64,000 nt of DNA from Methanomicrobium antiquum (GTDB lineage Archaea; Halobacteriota; Methanomicrobia; Methanomicrobiales; Methanomicrobiaceae): the NCBI RefSeq assembly GCF_029633915.1, contig NZ_CP091092.1:372001-436000 (forward strand), read 5' to 3'. Below the pieces are notes generated by a model. That model was not told the origin of the DNA, did no database searches, and saw only the letters and a list, made by a program, of their open reading frames with translations. Shown here in pieces: positions 1 to 8,233 of the stretch (positions are counted from its first letter, which is position 1; every line of letters starts with the position of its first letter). Made by a program: the position numbers and the translations under genes.

Positions 1-386
1 CATTAAACGCTTTGCTTGGACATGTTGTTGTATATACTCCGTATGAGATAAATGACGGCGGAGATGCGGCATCGGCGCTTAATGCAAATCTTGAATGGAA
101 GTGCGAAAAGCCAAAGCTTATCAAATCTGTATCTGATGTAAAGTTCAATTTCGGCATAATCGGTCCTGTATTCAGAAAACAGGCAAATTCTTATATGAAT
201 GCAATAAGGGCACTCTCTGATGATGAGAAGATAAATCCTCCAAAGACTGTTTTGGTTGACGGTTCAGAGGCAGATGTTTTGGAAAACTCCTATGAGCCTG
301 TGTTTTCATACAGTGTTGCAGGAGAGACTGTTGATGTTTTAACTATTTCAGACGATGTAATCGTCACAGTCCAGAAAAAGATATAA
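1..386 (+). CDS. valS: Probable valyl-tRNA synthetase, C-terminal end (5' truncated by window edge)
   Basis: The reading frame is open to the left edge, so only the last 127 residues or so are visible. The visible part would be the tail after the anticodon-binding domain. It begins LNALLGHVVVYTP, continues with an IGPVFRKQANSYMNAIRAL segment and ends in a short beta-rich module (VDGSEADVLENSY, VDVLTISDDVIVTV). This order matches my memory of archaeal ValRS C-termini, where an LNAPLG-like motif is followed by a segment resembling IGPAFRxxA and a VxxDGxE strand. The catalytic HIGH and KMSKS motifs lie outside the window, so the identification rests on the tail alone. Another class I synthetase is possible. 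Confidence 0.5.
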   Translation, partial: LNALLGHVVVYTPYEINDGGDAASALNANLEWKCEKPKLIKSVSDVKFNFGIIGPVFRKQANSYMNAIRALSDDEKINPPKTVLVDGSEADVLENSYEPVFSYSVAGETVDVLTISDDVIVTVQKKI

Positions 387-485
387 AAATTTCAATTTTT
401 TTCGTCCGGAATTACTATAGGCGGGTTTTTATAGGAAGGAATAAAGATAAGTGAAACAGCCTTGAGGCTAGCGAGATTAAATAAA

Positions 486-626
486 ATGTCGGCGGCAAGT
501 AAAAAACAATTGGGAAAGCTAAACAAAGTAAAGAAAGCAAAAGCAGAAGTACTCTCACAGCAGGCTTCAGAGGGTAGTAAGGCGGCAAAAAAGAAATTAA
601 AGAAGCTTGAGAAAAAGATAAAGTGA
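486..626 (+). CDS. Small lysine-rich protein (46 aa), unknown function
   Basis: An ATG-initiated 46-codon frame beginning MSAASKKQLGKLNKVKKAK and ending KKLKKLEKKIK. Over a third of the residues are Lys, there is no Cys and no hydrophobic stretch, and the pattern suits a highly basic alpha-helix. A nucleic-acid-binding role is an inference from charge only. It is preceded by an AT-rich stretch with a TATA-like GTTTTTATAGG about 55 nt upstream. I do not recognise a family. The composition and the clean start and stop argue for a real gene, but its size leaves doubt. Confidence 0.5.
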   Translation: MSAASKKQLGKLNKVKKAKAEVLSQQASEGSKAAKKKLKKLEKKIK

Positions 627-789
627 GCTTCTTATTAAATAATTCTACTTTTTTTTTATTACCATTTCCTGAGAGAATTCAAATGAATCAGGATATATTG
701 GCTAAAATGCCTTTATCATGAAGGCTGGCGGTGAAAGGCGCTGTTTTTAAAATAAATTTTTCCTGAAAAAGTTTAATTTAACCCTTAAT

Positions 790-1060
790 TTTTCCCTGTG
801 GCAGGCTATGCGACGCGCCGGCTGTAAAAATAATAATGTCAATCTCAGGCATGTGAGAACGGGCCACTTAACTCTGAAGTAAAGCCGGTGACTGCGCCGT
901 ATCTGCCTTGCTCATAAATCCGGCGCAGAATAATTTGGGGGATATAAGGAGGGCTGAAATGACCCGGAGTGACGCAGAGCGGGTTTCTTCCTGAAAGGGA
1001 GTATGGTTATGTAAGAGAAAAATTTCAAGAAAAAAAATGAGAAGAATATCCTCCTGTACT
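790..1060 (+). promoter_or_regulatory. Candidate structured leader RNA upstream of the AEC transporter pair
   Basis: This part of the 640-bp gap between 627 and 1265 is much richer in G+C than its flanks and folds well on paper. A perfect 8-bp stem CTGCGCCG/CGGCGCAG (about 892-899 with 920-928) closes a 20-nt loop. CCGGCT near 818 can pair with AGCCGG near 883, and GTGGC near 797 with GCCAC near 864. An AAGGAGG ribosome-binding site at about 945-951 precedes an 11-codon frame MTRSDAERVSS (959-994), and a CCTCCT at about 1051 could mask that site. No known riboswitch consensus fits: a partial likeness to the cobalamin box (CTGCC) is not followed by the required core. It could also be a stand-alone small RNA. 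Confidence 0.35.
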
Positions 1061-1265
1061 GGTTAAAAAAAACCATTTGATTTCCTGTATTTTACAGTTT
1101 TGCGGGGGGAAAAGACAGATGTGGTCACTTTATGATGAAATTATTCTTAAAATTTAGAAAACAGAGGATTCATATTTAGGGATAAATGTGCGGATAATAT
1201 GATGCATTTTCAGGATAATTTAAAAATATTTATTATTTGGTATAATGATTCTTTATTAATTATTT

Positions 1266-2237
1266 TTGGGGGGAGAAAAGCTAATCGAAAATCTGGGTCT
1301 TTTTCTTCAGTCTGTTGCTGTCTTTTTTCTCCTTGTAATTCTTGTCCAGTTTCTTAAAAGACAGGGTGTTTTTGATGATTCACACCAGAAGATATTCAAC
1401 AGATTTATAACAGAGCTTATACTTCCCGTAACAATATTCTCAACGCTTGCTGTAAGCACAATACACATAGATCATATTATTGCAGCTGTAGTAATGTTTT
1501 TTTCAGCCCTTGTCTGCTGGCTTATAAGCTATATATTCTGCCGGCTACTTGGTTTTTCTGATAAGCTTACCGGTGCTGTTGTTGTAATATCCGGTGTAGG
1601 GTGCACATCCACACTTGCATATCCTCTTATTAGTCAGACCTACGGTATGGACAGCGAAGCAATGTCCTTTGGAATTATGGCAGGTGAGCTTGGAGTTGTT
1701 GTTCCGACAATTACGGTCGGCGTATTGGTGCTGATATATTTTGGCAGCAGCGAAAAGATGAACCGGCATGATCTTGTGCCGGTCATAAAAAATCTTTTAA
1801 AAATGCCTATGTTTATTGCCTTTGTTTTAGGCATTGTCTTCTCACAGGTAAGTTTTTTTTCCGGTATTATGGGTTCATGGTTTGTAGGGACACTGTCGGG
1901 TTATTTTATCAGCGGTCTTGAAATGATGGTTGCAATATCTGTTGGTCTTATGCTCAGGCCGGTTAAACTGCGCCTTATTCTTCCGGTTCTTCTGATGGTT
2001 GGAGTTTTAAAACTTATTATTCAGCCTCTCATTGTATTTTTTGGATCAGGAGCGGCAGGTCTTAATGGAATTCCCCTTGAAGTTCTTGTAATTGAAGCTT
2101 CTATGCCTGCCGGCGCTATTGCGGCGGTTCTTGCAGACAGGTATGGATGCGACGGAAATGTGGCATCTGTCATGGTGATAGCAACGTATCTGATAAGTCT
2201 CGCTACAATTCCTGTAATTATTATGTTGCTTGTTTGA
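1266..2237 (+). CDS. AEC-family (auxin efflux carrier type) transporter, copy 1
   Basis: An integral membrane protein of about 320 residues with roughly ten hydrophobic segments, of the AEC/permease family (PF03547) that moves organic anions or other small solutes across the cytoplasmic membrane; the substrate cannot be read from sequence. The C-terminal signature LADRYGCDGNVASVMVIATY and the early FKR.GVF...FNRFITELILPV segment are shared with the next gene, so the two are tandem paralogues. The start is unclear. The frame opens with TTG at 1266 inside a G-rich run that looks like a ribosome-binding site, and no ATG or GTG follows near the expected N-terminus, so a nearby non-standard start (CTG or TTG) is possible. 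Confidence 0.8.
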   Translation: MGGEKLIENLGLFLQSVAVFFLLVILVQFLKRQGVFDDSHQKIFNRFITELILPVTIFSTLAVSTIHIDHIIAAVVMFFSALVCWLISYIFCRLLGFSDKLTGAVVVISGVGCTSTLAYPLISQTYGMDSEAMSFGIMAGELGVVVPTITVGVLVLIYFGSSEKMNRHDLVPVIKNLLKMPMFIAFVLGIVFSQVSFFSGIMGSWFVGTLSGYFISGLEMMVAISVGLMLRPVKLRLILPVLLMVGVLKLIIQPLIVFFGSGAAGLNGIPLEVLVIEASMPAGAIAAVLADRYGCDGNVASVMVIATYLISLATIPVIIMLLV

Positions 2238-2328
2238 TTGAGCTGAGGTATCCTGAGGAGAAAAAAATGCTGACGATAACGACTGATGACAAATGCAAGA
2301 CAGACCGGAGTTTGTGGGAGAGTCTCTT

Positions 2329-3294
2329 ATGACAGATATTGTCATGCTGCATATTCAGCTAATTCTGATTTTTCTGGCAATTGTGCTCTTAATCCTGTAT
2401 TTAAAGAAAAAAGGTGTCTTTTCTGATGATTACAGGGAAGTGTTTGACAGGCTTGTGACTGAGCTTGTGTTTCCTGTAGTCATCTTTTCCGGACTTTTAA
2501 CAAGGGATTTTAGTTTTGAATGGATTTTTCAGTCTGCAATACTGATGGTGGCAATTTTTCTGTGCGGCATCATTGCATATGCGGGGTGCCGCCTTTTAGG
2601 GCTTTCAAGAAAAAAAACCGGTACAATTGTTCTTATTTCCTCTTTTGGAAGCACAACGACATTTTCAGCGCCTTTGGTCGGCGCTTATTATGGCACACAG
2701 AGTATGGCATTTTCTGAGGTAATGATTGAGGGGCTTGTTGGCGTTGCTGTACCTTTTTCATTATTTGGAATATTGGTGGCTGCTTATTTTGGAAGGGATG
2801 AGGGGAGCTGCGAGAGCTTTTATGATGTCTTTAAAAAATTTCTCATAAGTCCTGTATTGATTGCACTTCTTCTTGGCATTATTATCTCAGTAATTCTGCC
2901 CGTTGCCTTTCCTGAGGCAAAAGCAATATTTGACGGTCTTTTTGTAGGTGTATTTTCGGTTATCGGGGAGTCACTTGAGCTTCTTATCCTGGCGTCTCTT
3001 GCATTTATGCTAAAACCTCAGGGATTGAGGGAGATTCTCTCTTTAACCCTGCTGGTCTTCAGCGTAAAGATGATTCTGCAGCCTTTGTTTGTGATATTTG
3101 GGGCGGGTCTTGCAGGTTTTTCTGAAGTTTCCTGCGGGATTCTCCTCCTTTTGGCCCTGGCGCCTTCTGGTGCTATTGCTCTTGTATATGCTGACAGGTA
3201 CGGCTGTGACGGGAGCCTTGGCGCAGGAATTGTGATTGCGACATATCTGCTCAGCATGCTGACATTCCCTCTTGCCGCAGGGTTTTTGTTTTAG
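2329..3294 (+). CDS. AEC-family transporter, copy 2
   Basis: A 321-residue paralogue of the preceding gene, with the same layout of hydrophobic helices and the matching motifs LKKKGVFSD..REVFDRLVTELVFPV near the N-terminus and YADRYGCDGSLGAGIVIATY at the C-terminus. The ATG at 2329 (MTDIVMLHIQ) is chosen because GGGAG lies 8-12 nt upstream and the protein then begins just before its first helix; an in-frame TTG-type extension back to 2293 has no support. The gap from copy 1 is about 90 bp, so co-transcription from the same leader is likely. Whether the two chains work together or separately cannot be told; AEC proteins are usually single-gene carriers. Confidence 0.82.
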   Translation: MTDIVMLHIQLILIFLAIVLLILYLKKKGVFSDDYREVFDRLVTELVFPVVIFSGLLTRDFSFEWIFQSAILMVAIFLCGIIAYAGCRLLGLSRKKTGTIVLISSFGSTTTFSAPLVGAYYGTQSMAFSEVMIEGLVGVAVPFSLFGILVAAYFGRDEGSCESFYDVFKKFLISPVLIALLLGIIISVILPVAFPEAKAIFDGLFVGVFSVIGESLELLILASLAFMLKPQGLREILSLTLLVFSVKMILQPLFVIFGAGLAGFSEVSCGILLLLALAPSGAIALVYADRYGCDGSLGAGIVIATYLLSMLTFPLAAGFLF

Positions 3295-3309
3295 GGCAGT
3301 GATGAGGTT

Positions 3310-6300
3310 TTATTGGTAAATAAGTGTTCCTTCACCGGAGTATGAGTCAAAAACGTGCTGATAGATTATGTCGCATTTTTGTGTGTAGATTTCGGGAGTG
3401 TATGCCCGTGGCAGATTATCAAGAATCTCATCTATACATACCCTGACTTCGGCCCGTGACTGCTGACGTTTTCGCCAGTCAAGAACAAGTTTGTTCTGTT
3501 TAATTGTCAGGAGGAGGTCTTTTGCGACTTTTTTAACCTCAGCCTCTTCCTTTTTGGAAAGTTTCATCTCCGGTTTTATAAGAAGGTCAAAGACTGTCAG
3601 CTCTTCTTCCGAGAGGTTTTCGCGTGTGCTCCTCTGCTCTTCTTCGTTTAACTCTTCCGTAAATTTGCAGAGGTCATCGAAGAATTCCTCAACATTTTTA
3701 CTGCCGTTATTGTAGGCGTCAATCATCTCCATTAATTTTCTGAGAAAATCCATTCTTGTCCGGTTTAACCGGATCATATCCCTGGTCTTTTGTTCAAGGA
3801 TATTTTTCAGAATTTCCGCCTCTGTTCGCTTATGCTGAGCTTTTTTAAACCGTTTTTGCAGCTCCTCAACATTGAGATTTGCAAGATAAACCGCCTTTCC
3901 CTCTCTTATCTCATATCCTTTTGCAGATGTTGATTTGTCGAGAAGTTTTTCGACTTTCTCCATAACTTCCGAGATATCTGCGATGGGTTTTAGTGATCTT
4001 ATCTTTTCGGCAAGTACAAGAATGAAGTTGCAGACCGGCTGAAGTTCACCTACTGCGGGGTCAGGTTTTATCGCCTTAAACAGCCGGGATACTGTGCCGG
4101 CGTGGGAGAGATACTGGTTTTTTGATTCGTCATTAATTAAGATCTTATCCACACTCTCATCCAGTGTTTTGATAAGATTGAATTCGTCATTTCTGATTGC
4201 CGAATCAATGTCGATACCCAGATCTTTACAGAAAGAGCGGGTTTTTGCGATTGCCTCCCTTAGTTTTTCGACAAGAATTGTTTTATCACCAATAGGGAGT
4301 TCGCCGCCTTCACCCCGTCCGGGTGCATAGATTGCAAGGGCTTTTTGCAGGTTTCTGAATATTCCGATGTAGTCGACTATCAGACCGTTCTCCTTGTCCG
4401 GAAAGACGCGGTTTGCCCTTGCGATAGTCTGCATTAAGGTGTGATTTTGCATCGGTTTGTCAAGATAGATTGTTGAGCATGACGGGACGTCAAATCCGGT
4501 AATCCACATTGCGCAGACGAATACGATGGAAAAGGGATCTTTTGGATCCTTGAACTTCTTATCGAGATCCTCGTTCACCATTCTTTTACGGTGGGGAATT
4601 ATGTCGATTCCTTTCTTCTGCATCTCGGGGATTTCATTCTGCGACTGTGAGACAACAACAGCCATGTCGGTTTTTTCCATGTATGATATGGTGTCAAGAA
4701 GTCCTGCGAGCTCTTCACCGTCTGATGTTTTGGCTTTTACTTTTAGCTTGTCAATGTAGAGATTCCAGTATTTTTTCACCTTGTCATACATTCTGACTGC
4801 GGTTGCCTTGTCAATTGAGATGACCATCGCCTTTGTGCGGATGCCGCGGCCCATGAAGTGATCAACCAGATCTTCGGCGACCTTCTCAAGCCGGTCGTCT
4901 CTTGTTATGAGATGGTATTCCCTTGCGAATTCCCGCTCAAGTTTCTTTTCCTGTTCCTCATCAAGGTCAGCCCCGTCGATGATTGCTGACATCTGCTCAT
5001 TGAGATCGGGGTTTATTAACTGAAGTTCGGGGCGGCGGTTTTCGTAGTAGAGGGGAACTGTTGCTCCGTCTTCTATGGACTGCCTGAAGTCATAGACGCT
5101 TACGTAGTCGCCGAATACCTCGCGTGTCTTCTCTTCGCCGACTAAAAGCGGTGTTCCTGTAAAACCGATGAAAGCAGCGTTTGGAATGGCGTTTCGCATA
5201 TTAAGTGCGAATGTGTCATACTGGGAGCGGTGGGCTTCGTCTGTTATCACGATTATGTCATCGCGGTCTGATATCTTCTGGTAGACTGCACCTTTCTCTG
5301 TCCTGAATTTCTGAATTAGGGTGAACACATAGCGGTGATCTTCTGAGAGAAGAGTCTTCAGGTTTTCGCCGCTTGATGCCTGCGCCTCTTTTTCTGTTAT
5401 TGCGCCGGAGTTCACAAAATTTTTGTATATCTGATTGTCGAGTTCCTGGCGGTCGGTGACAACCAGAAACGTCCAGTTGCCGGGAACAGTCCTAAGAATC
5501 TTTTGCGTAAAAAAGATCATCGAGATGCTTTTACCGGACCCCTGCGTGTGCCAGAATACGCCGAGCCTTCCTTTGTTCTCCCGAGTTTTGCCGAGGGATT
5601 CTATGGCGTTGTTGACCCCTAAATACTGGTGGTTTTTTCCAAGTATTTTTACGACTCCGCCGCGGACATCTGTAAAAAGCGTGAAGTTTTCTGTTATGTC
5701 AAGGAGTCTTTCATGATCGCAGGTTCCGCGAATCATGGTCTCAAGTGAGATAATGCCTGTCTCACCTTCCGAGTTTATCCGTTTCCAGTCGGAGAAGTGC
5801 TCCCATGCCGAGGTTATGCTTCCGATTCTGCTCTCGCTGCCGTTTGAGAGTATTATTAAAGCGTTATACCAGAAGAGCTGCGGTATCGCTGTCTTATAGT
5901 CGGTTAAGTTTCCGTCAAATGCGGATTTTAAATTTTTATGGCTTGCCTTTAGTTCTATGAAGACAAGCGGGATTCCGTTTACAAACCCTAAAAGGTCGGT
6001 TCGTCGTGTGTAGAGACTGCCTGTTATCCAGAACTGTGATGCGAGGAAGTAGTCGTTGTTTGAAGGCTCTTTCCAGTCGATTATTTTTACAGTTTCTGTT
6101 GCATAACCGTCCTTATCATCCCTGAAAGTAACCTTGATTCCGTTTTTTAAGAGTTCGTATACTTCCCTGTTAGCGGCAACAGGACTCATCTTTTCCCTGT
6201 CGCGGACAATCTCCTCAACTGCAAGAGAGAGTGCCTCTTTTGAAAGCTTCGGGTTTAGTTTTTCAAGTGCGGGAATGAGCCTTTTTGTAAGGATGACCTC

Positions 6301-6447
6301 TGATTTTGTCTCACGCCCTAAGCTTCCCCCTTTGGGTGAGAAAGTTTCATCAAAACAGTTCTCCGACTGCCAGCCGAGCTCTTCGAGTAATTTTATTGCC
6401 GGTTTTTCGACGAGTGAGTCTTCGGAGTAGCTGGGTGTGGCAGGCAT
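3310..6447 (-). CDS. hsdR: Type I restriction enzyme, restriction/translocation subunit R
   Basis: The 1045-residue motor and nuclease subunit of a type I restriction-modification complex, which translocates DNA with ATP and cleaves unmodified DNA. The N-terminal nuclease domain shows D151 and the E165-L-K167 pair of the PD-(D/E)xK fold (VFIELKAS). A superfamily 2 helicase core follows, with Walker A QGSGKS at 302-307, DEAH at 403-406 and a QTIARANR motif VI. The C-terminal 250 residues are helical and would contact HsdM/HsdS. It is the last gene of the leftward hsdM-DUF1016-hsdS-hsdR cluster. Its length is normal for the family and no frame damage is visible. An intact nuclease motif suggests active restriction. 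Confidence 0.93.
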   Translation of the reverse strand: MPATPSYSEDSLVEKPAIKLLEELGWQSENCFDETFSPKGGSLGRETKSEVILTKRLIPALEKLNPKLSKEALSLAVEEIVRDREKMSPVAANREVYELLKNGIKVTFRDDKDGYATETVKIIDWKEPSNNDYFLASQFWITGSLYTRRTDLLGFVNGIPLVFIELKASHKNLKSAFDGNLTDYKTAIPQLFWYNALIILSNGSESRIGSITSAWEHFSDWKRINSEGETGIISLETMIRGTCDHERLLDITENFTLFTDVRGGVVKILGKNHQYLGVNNAIESLGKTRENKGRLGVFWHTQGSGKSISMIFFTQKILRTVPGNWTFLVVTDRQELDNQIYKNFVNSGAITEKEAQASSGENLKTLLSEDHRYVFTLIQKFRTEKGAVYQKISDRDDIIVITDEAHRSQYDTFALNMRNAIPNAAFIGFTGTPLLVGEEKTREVFGDYVSVYDFRQSIEDGATVPLYYENRRPELQLINPDLNEQMSAIIDGADLDEEQEKKLEREFAREYHLITRDDRLEKVAEDLVDHFMGRGIRTKAMVISIDKATAVRMYDKVKKYWNLYIDKLKVKAKTSDGEELAGLLDTISYMEKTDMAVVVSQSQNEIPEMQKKGIDIIPHRKRMVNEDLDKKFKDPKDPFSIVFVCAMWITGFDVPSCSTIYLDKPMQNHTLMQTIARANRVFPDKENGLIVDYIGIFRNLQKALAIYAPGRGEGGELPIGDKTILVEKLREAIAKTRSFCKDLGIDIDSAIRNDEFNLIKTLDESVDKILINDESKNQYLSHAGTVSRLFKAIKPDPAVGELQPVCNFILVLAEKIRSLKPIADISEVMEKVEKLLDKSTSAKGYEIREGKAVYLANLNVEELQKRFKKAQHKRTEAEILKNILEQKTRDMIRLNRTRMDFLRKLMEMIDAYNNGSKNVEEFFDDLCKFTEELNEEEQRSTRENLSEEELTVFDLLIKPEMKLSKKEEAEVKKVAKDLLLTIKQNKLVLDWRKRQQSRAEVRVCIDEILDNLPRAYTPEIYTQKCDIIYQHVFDSYSGEGTLIYQ

Positions 6448-6550
6448 TTTTTTAGATAACTTGTTTTCCTTAATTCGCGGATTATCAGGGAGTTTATAAA
6501 GTTAAAAAGAGATTTGTTCAGGATTATATAAATGTGGTGATTTTATTCGT

Positions 6551-7795
6551 TTATTCACCGTTGTTTTCTGCAACTGCAATATCAAGTTCTGAGACATCAA
6601 CCTCACCTTCAATAAGCCGGGGTAGGAGAAGATCGCGGGTTTGAGTAAGATTGTGATTCTTAGAATAAAGTGAATCCAACATTGAATCAATAGGGCTCAC
6701 AATTCTTTCAAATTTGTTGAGAATAATATTCGATGGCTGAAGGAATTTTACATTTTGGATTTCTTCTTTTGTAACAGCCTTGAAAATAGTGCCTCCACCA
6801 ATAATATCCTCCTCTTTGAATATCTCTTTTAATTGATAATAAGTGAAAATCTGGTTTCCGTTTTTATTCCTAATGGCACTAAGACCTCTTCCAAGAATTA
6901 TCCTATTATTTGCAATATTCAGTCTTCCAACAGGAGCACGAACACTAAATAGTATGTCACCTTTTTTGGCAATTCTTTTCAAAATGGTGCAATAAATTTT
7001 GTCTGAAGGATATCTTGGCCCAAAATTTGTAACTCCCTGATGAAAAGGTAATCCCTCACCAGTTTCATTGTAATACTCTGATTTGGGGGACTGACCCATG
7101 ATGATTGTACAGACATCTTCGAGTTTTGAGTATTCCCACCCCTCCGGAATCATCCTCCCGCAACCATCATCAACCATTTCAACATCCTCATGCCCGGGGA
7201 AACGAAACTCCACAAACCATTCCCGGTATAACGCCTGCGCCATCTCCTCAAGGATTTTAATGCGCCGGGTGTTGTTCTCGATTAAGTTGTCGTAGGCGGA
7301 GAGGATTGCAGCGATTTTTTTCTGGGTTGGGAGTGGTGGGGTGAGAATGTCAAAAATTCTTAATTTTTCTAAACTGAGATTGTCTTGTGTTGTACCTTTT
7401 GAAACATTTTGAATTTGAAGTTTAATCGTGTCAAGATAATATTTTATATAGTGAATATCTGCTTTTTTCTCGTCCGGAATAAAGCCAACAACACTATCTG
7501 GAAAACATCCTTCTATTTTTAGAATTGCAGTTTCAGCGATATTTGCTGCGATAGTAATACATAGAGTTCCAGGTTGCCAAAGTTTGCTTTGAGCTAATCC
7601 TTTTTCATTATATGTTTGAGAATATTCGCTTAGATACAGATTGGCTCTCTTTATATCTCCTGTTTGAAAAAAAGGATACTTGCCCTCATATAATTTTGGA
7701 TCATTTCTTGGACGATTTTTGGATCTTCCTCGGCTAACATATCCAAGTTCCTCAAGTTTTTGAGGAATCCATTTGTCCTGAATTTTCTTTTCCAC
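6551..7795 (-). CDS. hsdS: Type I restriction-modification specificity subunit S
   Basis: A 414-residue DNA-recognition subunit. It has the usual two target-recognition domains, each followed by a helical spacer: the first half ends with PLPTQKKIAAILSAYDNLIENNTRRIKILEEMAQALYREWFVEF, the classic conserved central region of HsdS, and the second with a similar LLLPRLIEGEVDVSEL tail. The two recognition domains set a bipartite target that cannot be predicted by eye. The first domain uses AT-rich codons unlike the conserved spacer, as expected for a region that is swapped by recombination. It lies 44 bp after the truncated DUF1016 gene and about 100 bp before hsdR. Confidence 0.92.
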   Translation of the reverse strand: MEKKIQDKWIPQKLEELGYVSRGRSKNRPRNDPKLYEGKYPFFQTGDIKRANLYLSEYSQTYNEKGLAQSKLWQPGTLCITIAANIAETAILKIEGCFPDSVVGFIPDEKKADIHYIKYYLDTIKLQIQNVSKGTTQDNLSLEKLRIFDILTPPLPTQKKIAAILSAYDNLIENNTRRIKILEEMAQALYREWFVEFRFPGHEDVEMVDDGCGRMIPEGWEYSKLEDVCTIIMGQSPKSEYYNETGEGLPFHQGVTNFGPRYPSDKIYCTILKRIAKKGDILFSVRAPVGRLNIANNRIILGRGLSAIRNKNGNQIFTYYQLKEIFKEEDIIGGGTIFKAVTKEEIQNVKFLQPSNIILNKFERIVSPIDSMLDSLYSKNHNLTQTRDLLLPRLIEGEVDVSELDIAVAENNGE

Positions 7796-7839
7796 AATTC
7801 ACCTTTGTACTTTTGACAATCTAAAAAAAAAATTTGCAA

Positions 7840-8199
7840 TTATATAATCAATTGTCTCATCAGTGCTGAGACATTCTTTTCATCAGGGAAGACTTCGGCA
7901 AACCTGATCATATGCCTGAGGCTTTTCTGTGAAAACCCGCGTCCGTATTCTGCCATCAATTGCAGTGACAGTGTGGCAACAATTTTCTCACCGTAATCAG
8001 CACGGTTTCCCTTTAAAATTTCTTCATTAATCCGCTTTCCAATCTGCCAGTAAAGAAGAGTCATGGCAGAGTTTACCGCAACTGCAACACGGCCTCTTGC
8101 CTCATCAATAATCCTTCTGAGATCGTCAATAAGGGCAGGTGATTCCTGTGAAATGTTCCCCGCCGTTGTTATTTCTGTGTCAGGCATCTTCTTTGTCAT
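7840..8199 (-). pseudogene. DUF1016 (YhcG-type) N-terminal fragment inside the hsd operon
   Basis: A 119-residue frame that matches only the N-terminal DUF1016_N helical domain of YhcG-family proteins: IDDLRRIIDEARGRVAVAVN, LLYWQIGKRI, LSLQLMAEYGRGFSQKSLRHMIRFAEVFP. The full family is about 340 residues and carries a C-terminal PD-(D/E)xK nuclease domain. Here the frame ends in SALMRQLII, just where the family continues, and only 44 bp separate it from hsdS. The nuclease domain is therefore missing, most simply by deletion. DUF1016 genes are often seen as passengers in type I RM operons. A shortened but still useful DNA-binding protein cannot be excluded. ATG start 35 bp after hsdM. Confidence 0.75.
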
Positions 8200-8233
8200 T
8201 ATTATCCCCCTTAATATCCTTCACAAATCTGTA

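Noticed and set aside
690-1020. Cobalamin riboswitch, SRP RNA or RNase P RNA
   Set aside because: Key consensus blocks (GCCACTGT with B12 box; GGAAGGGAGCA with TGTAA; GGAGGAAAGTCC) are missing or wrongly spaced.
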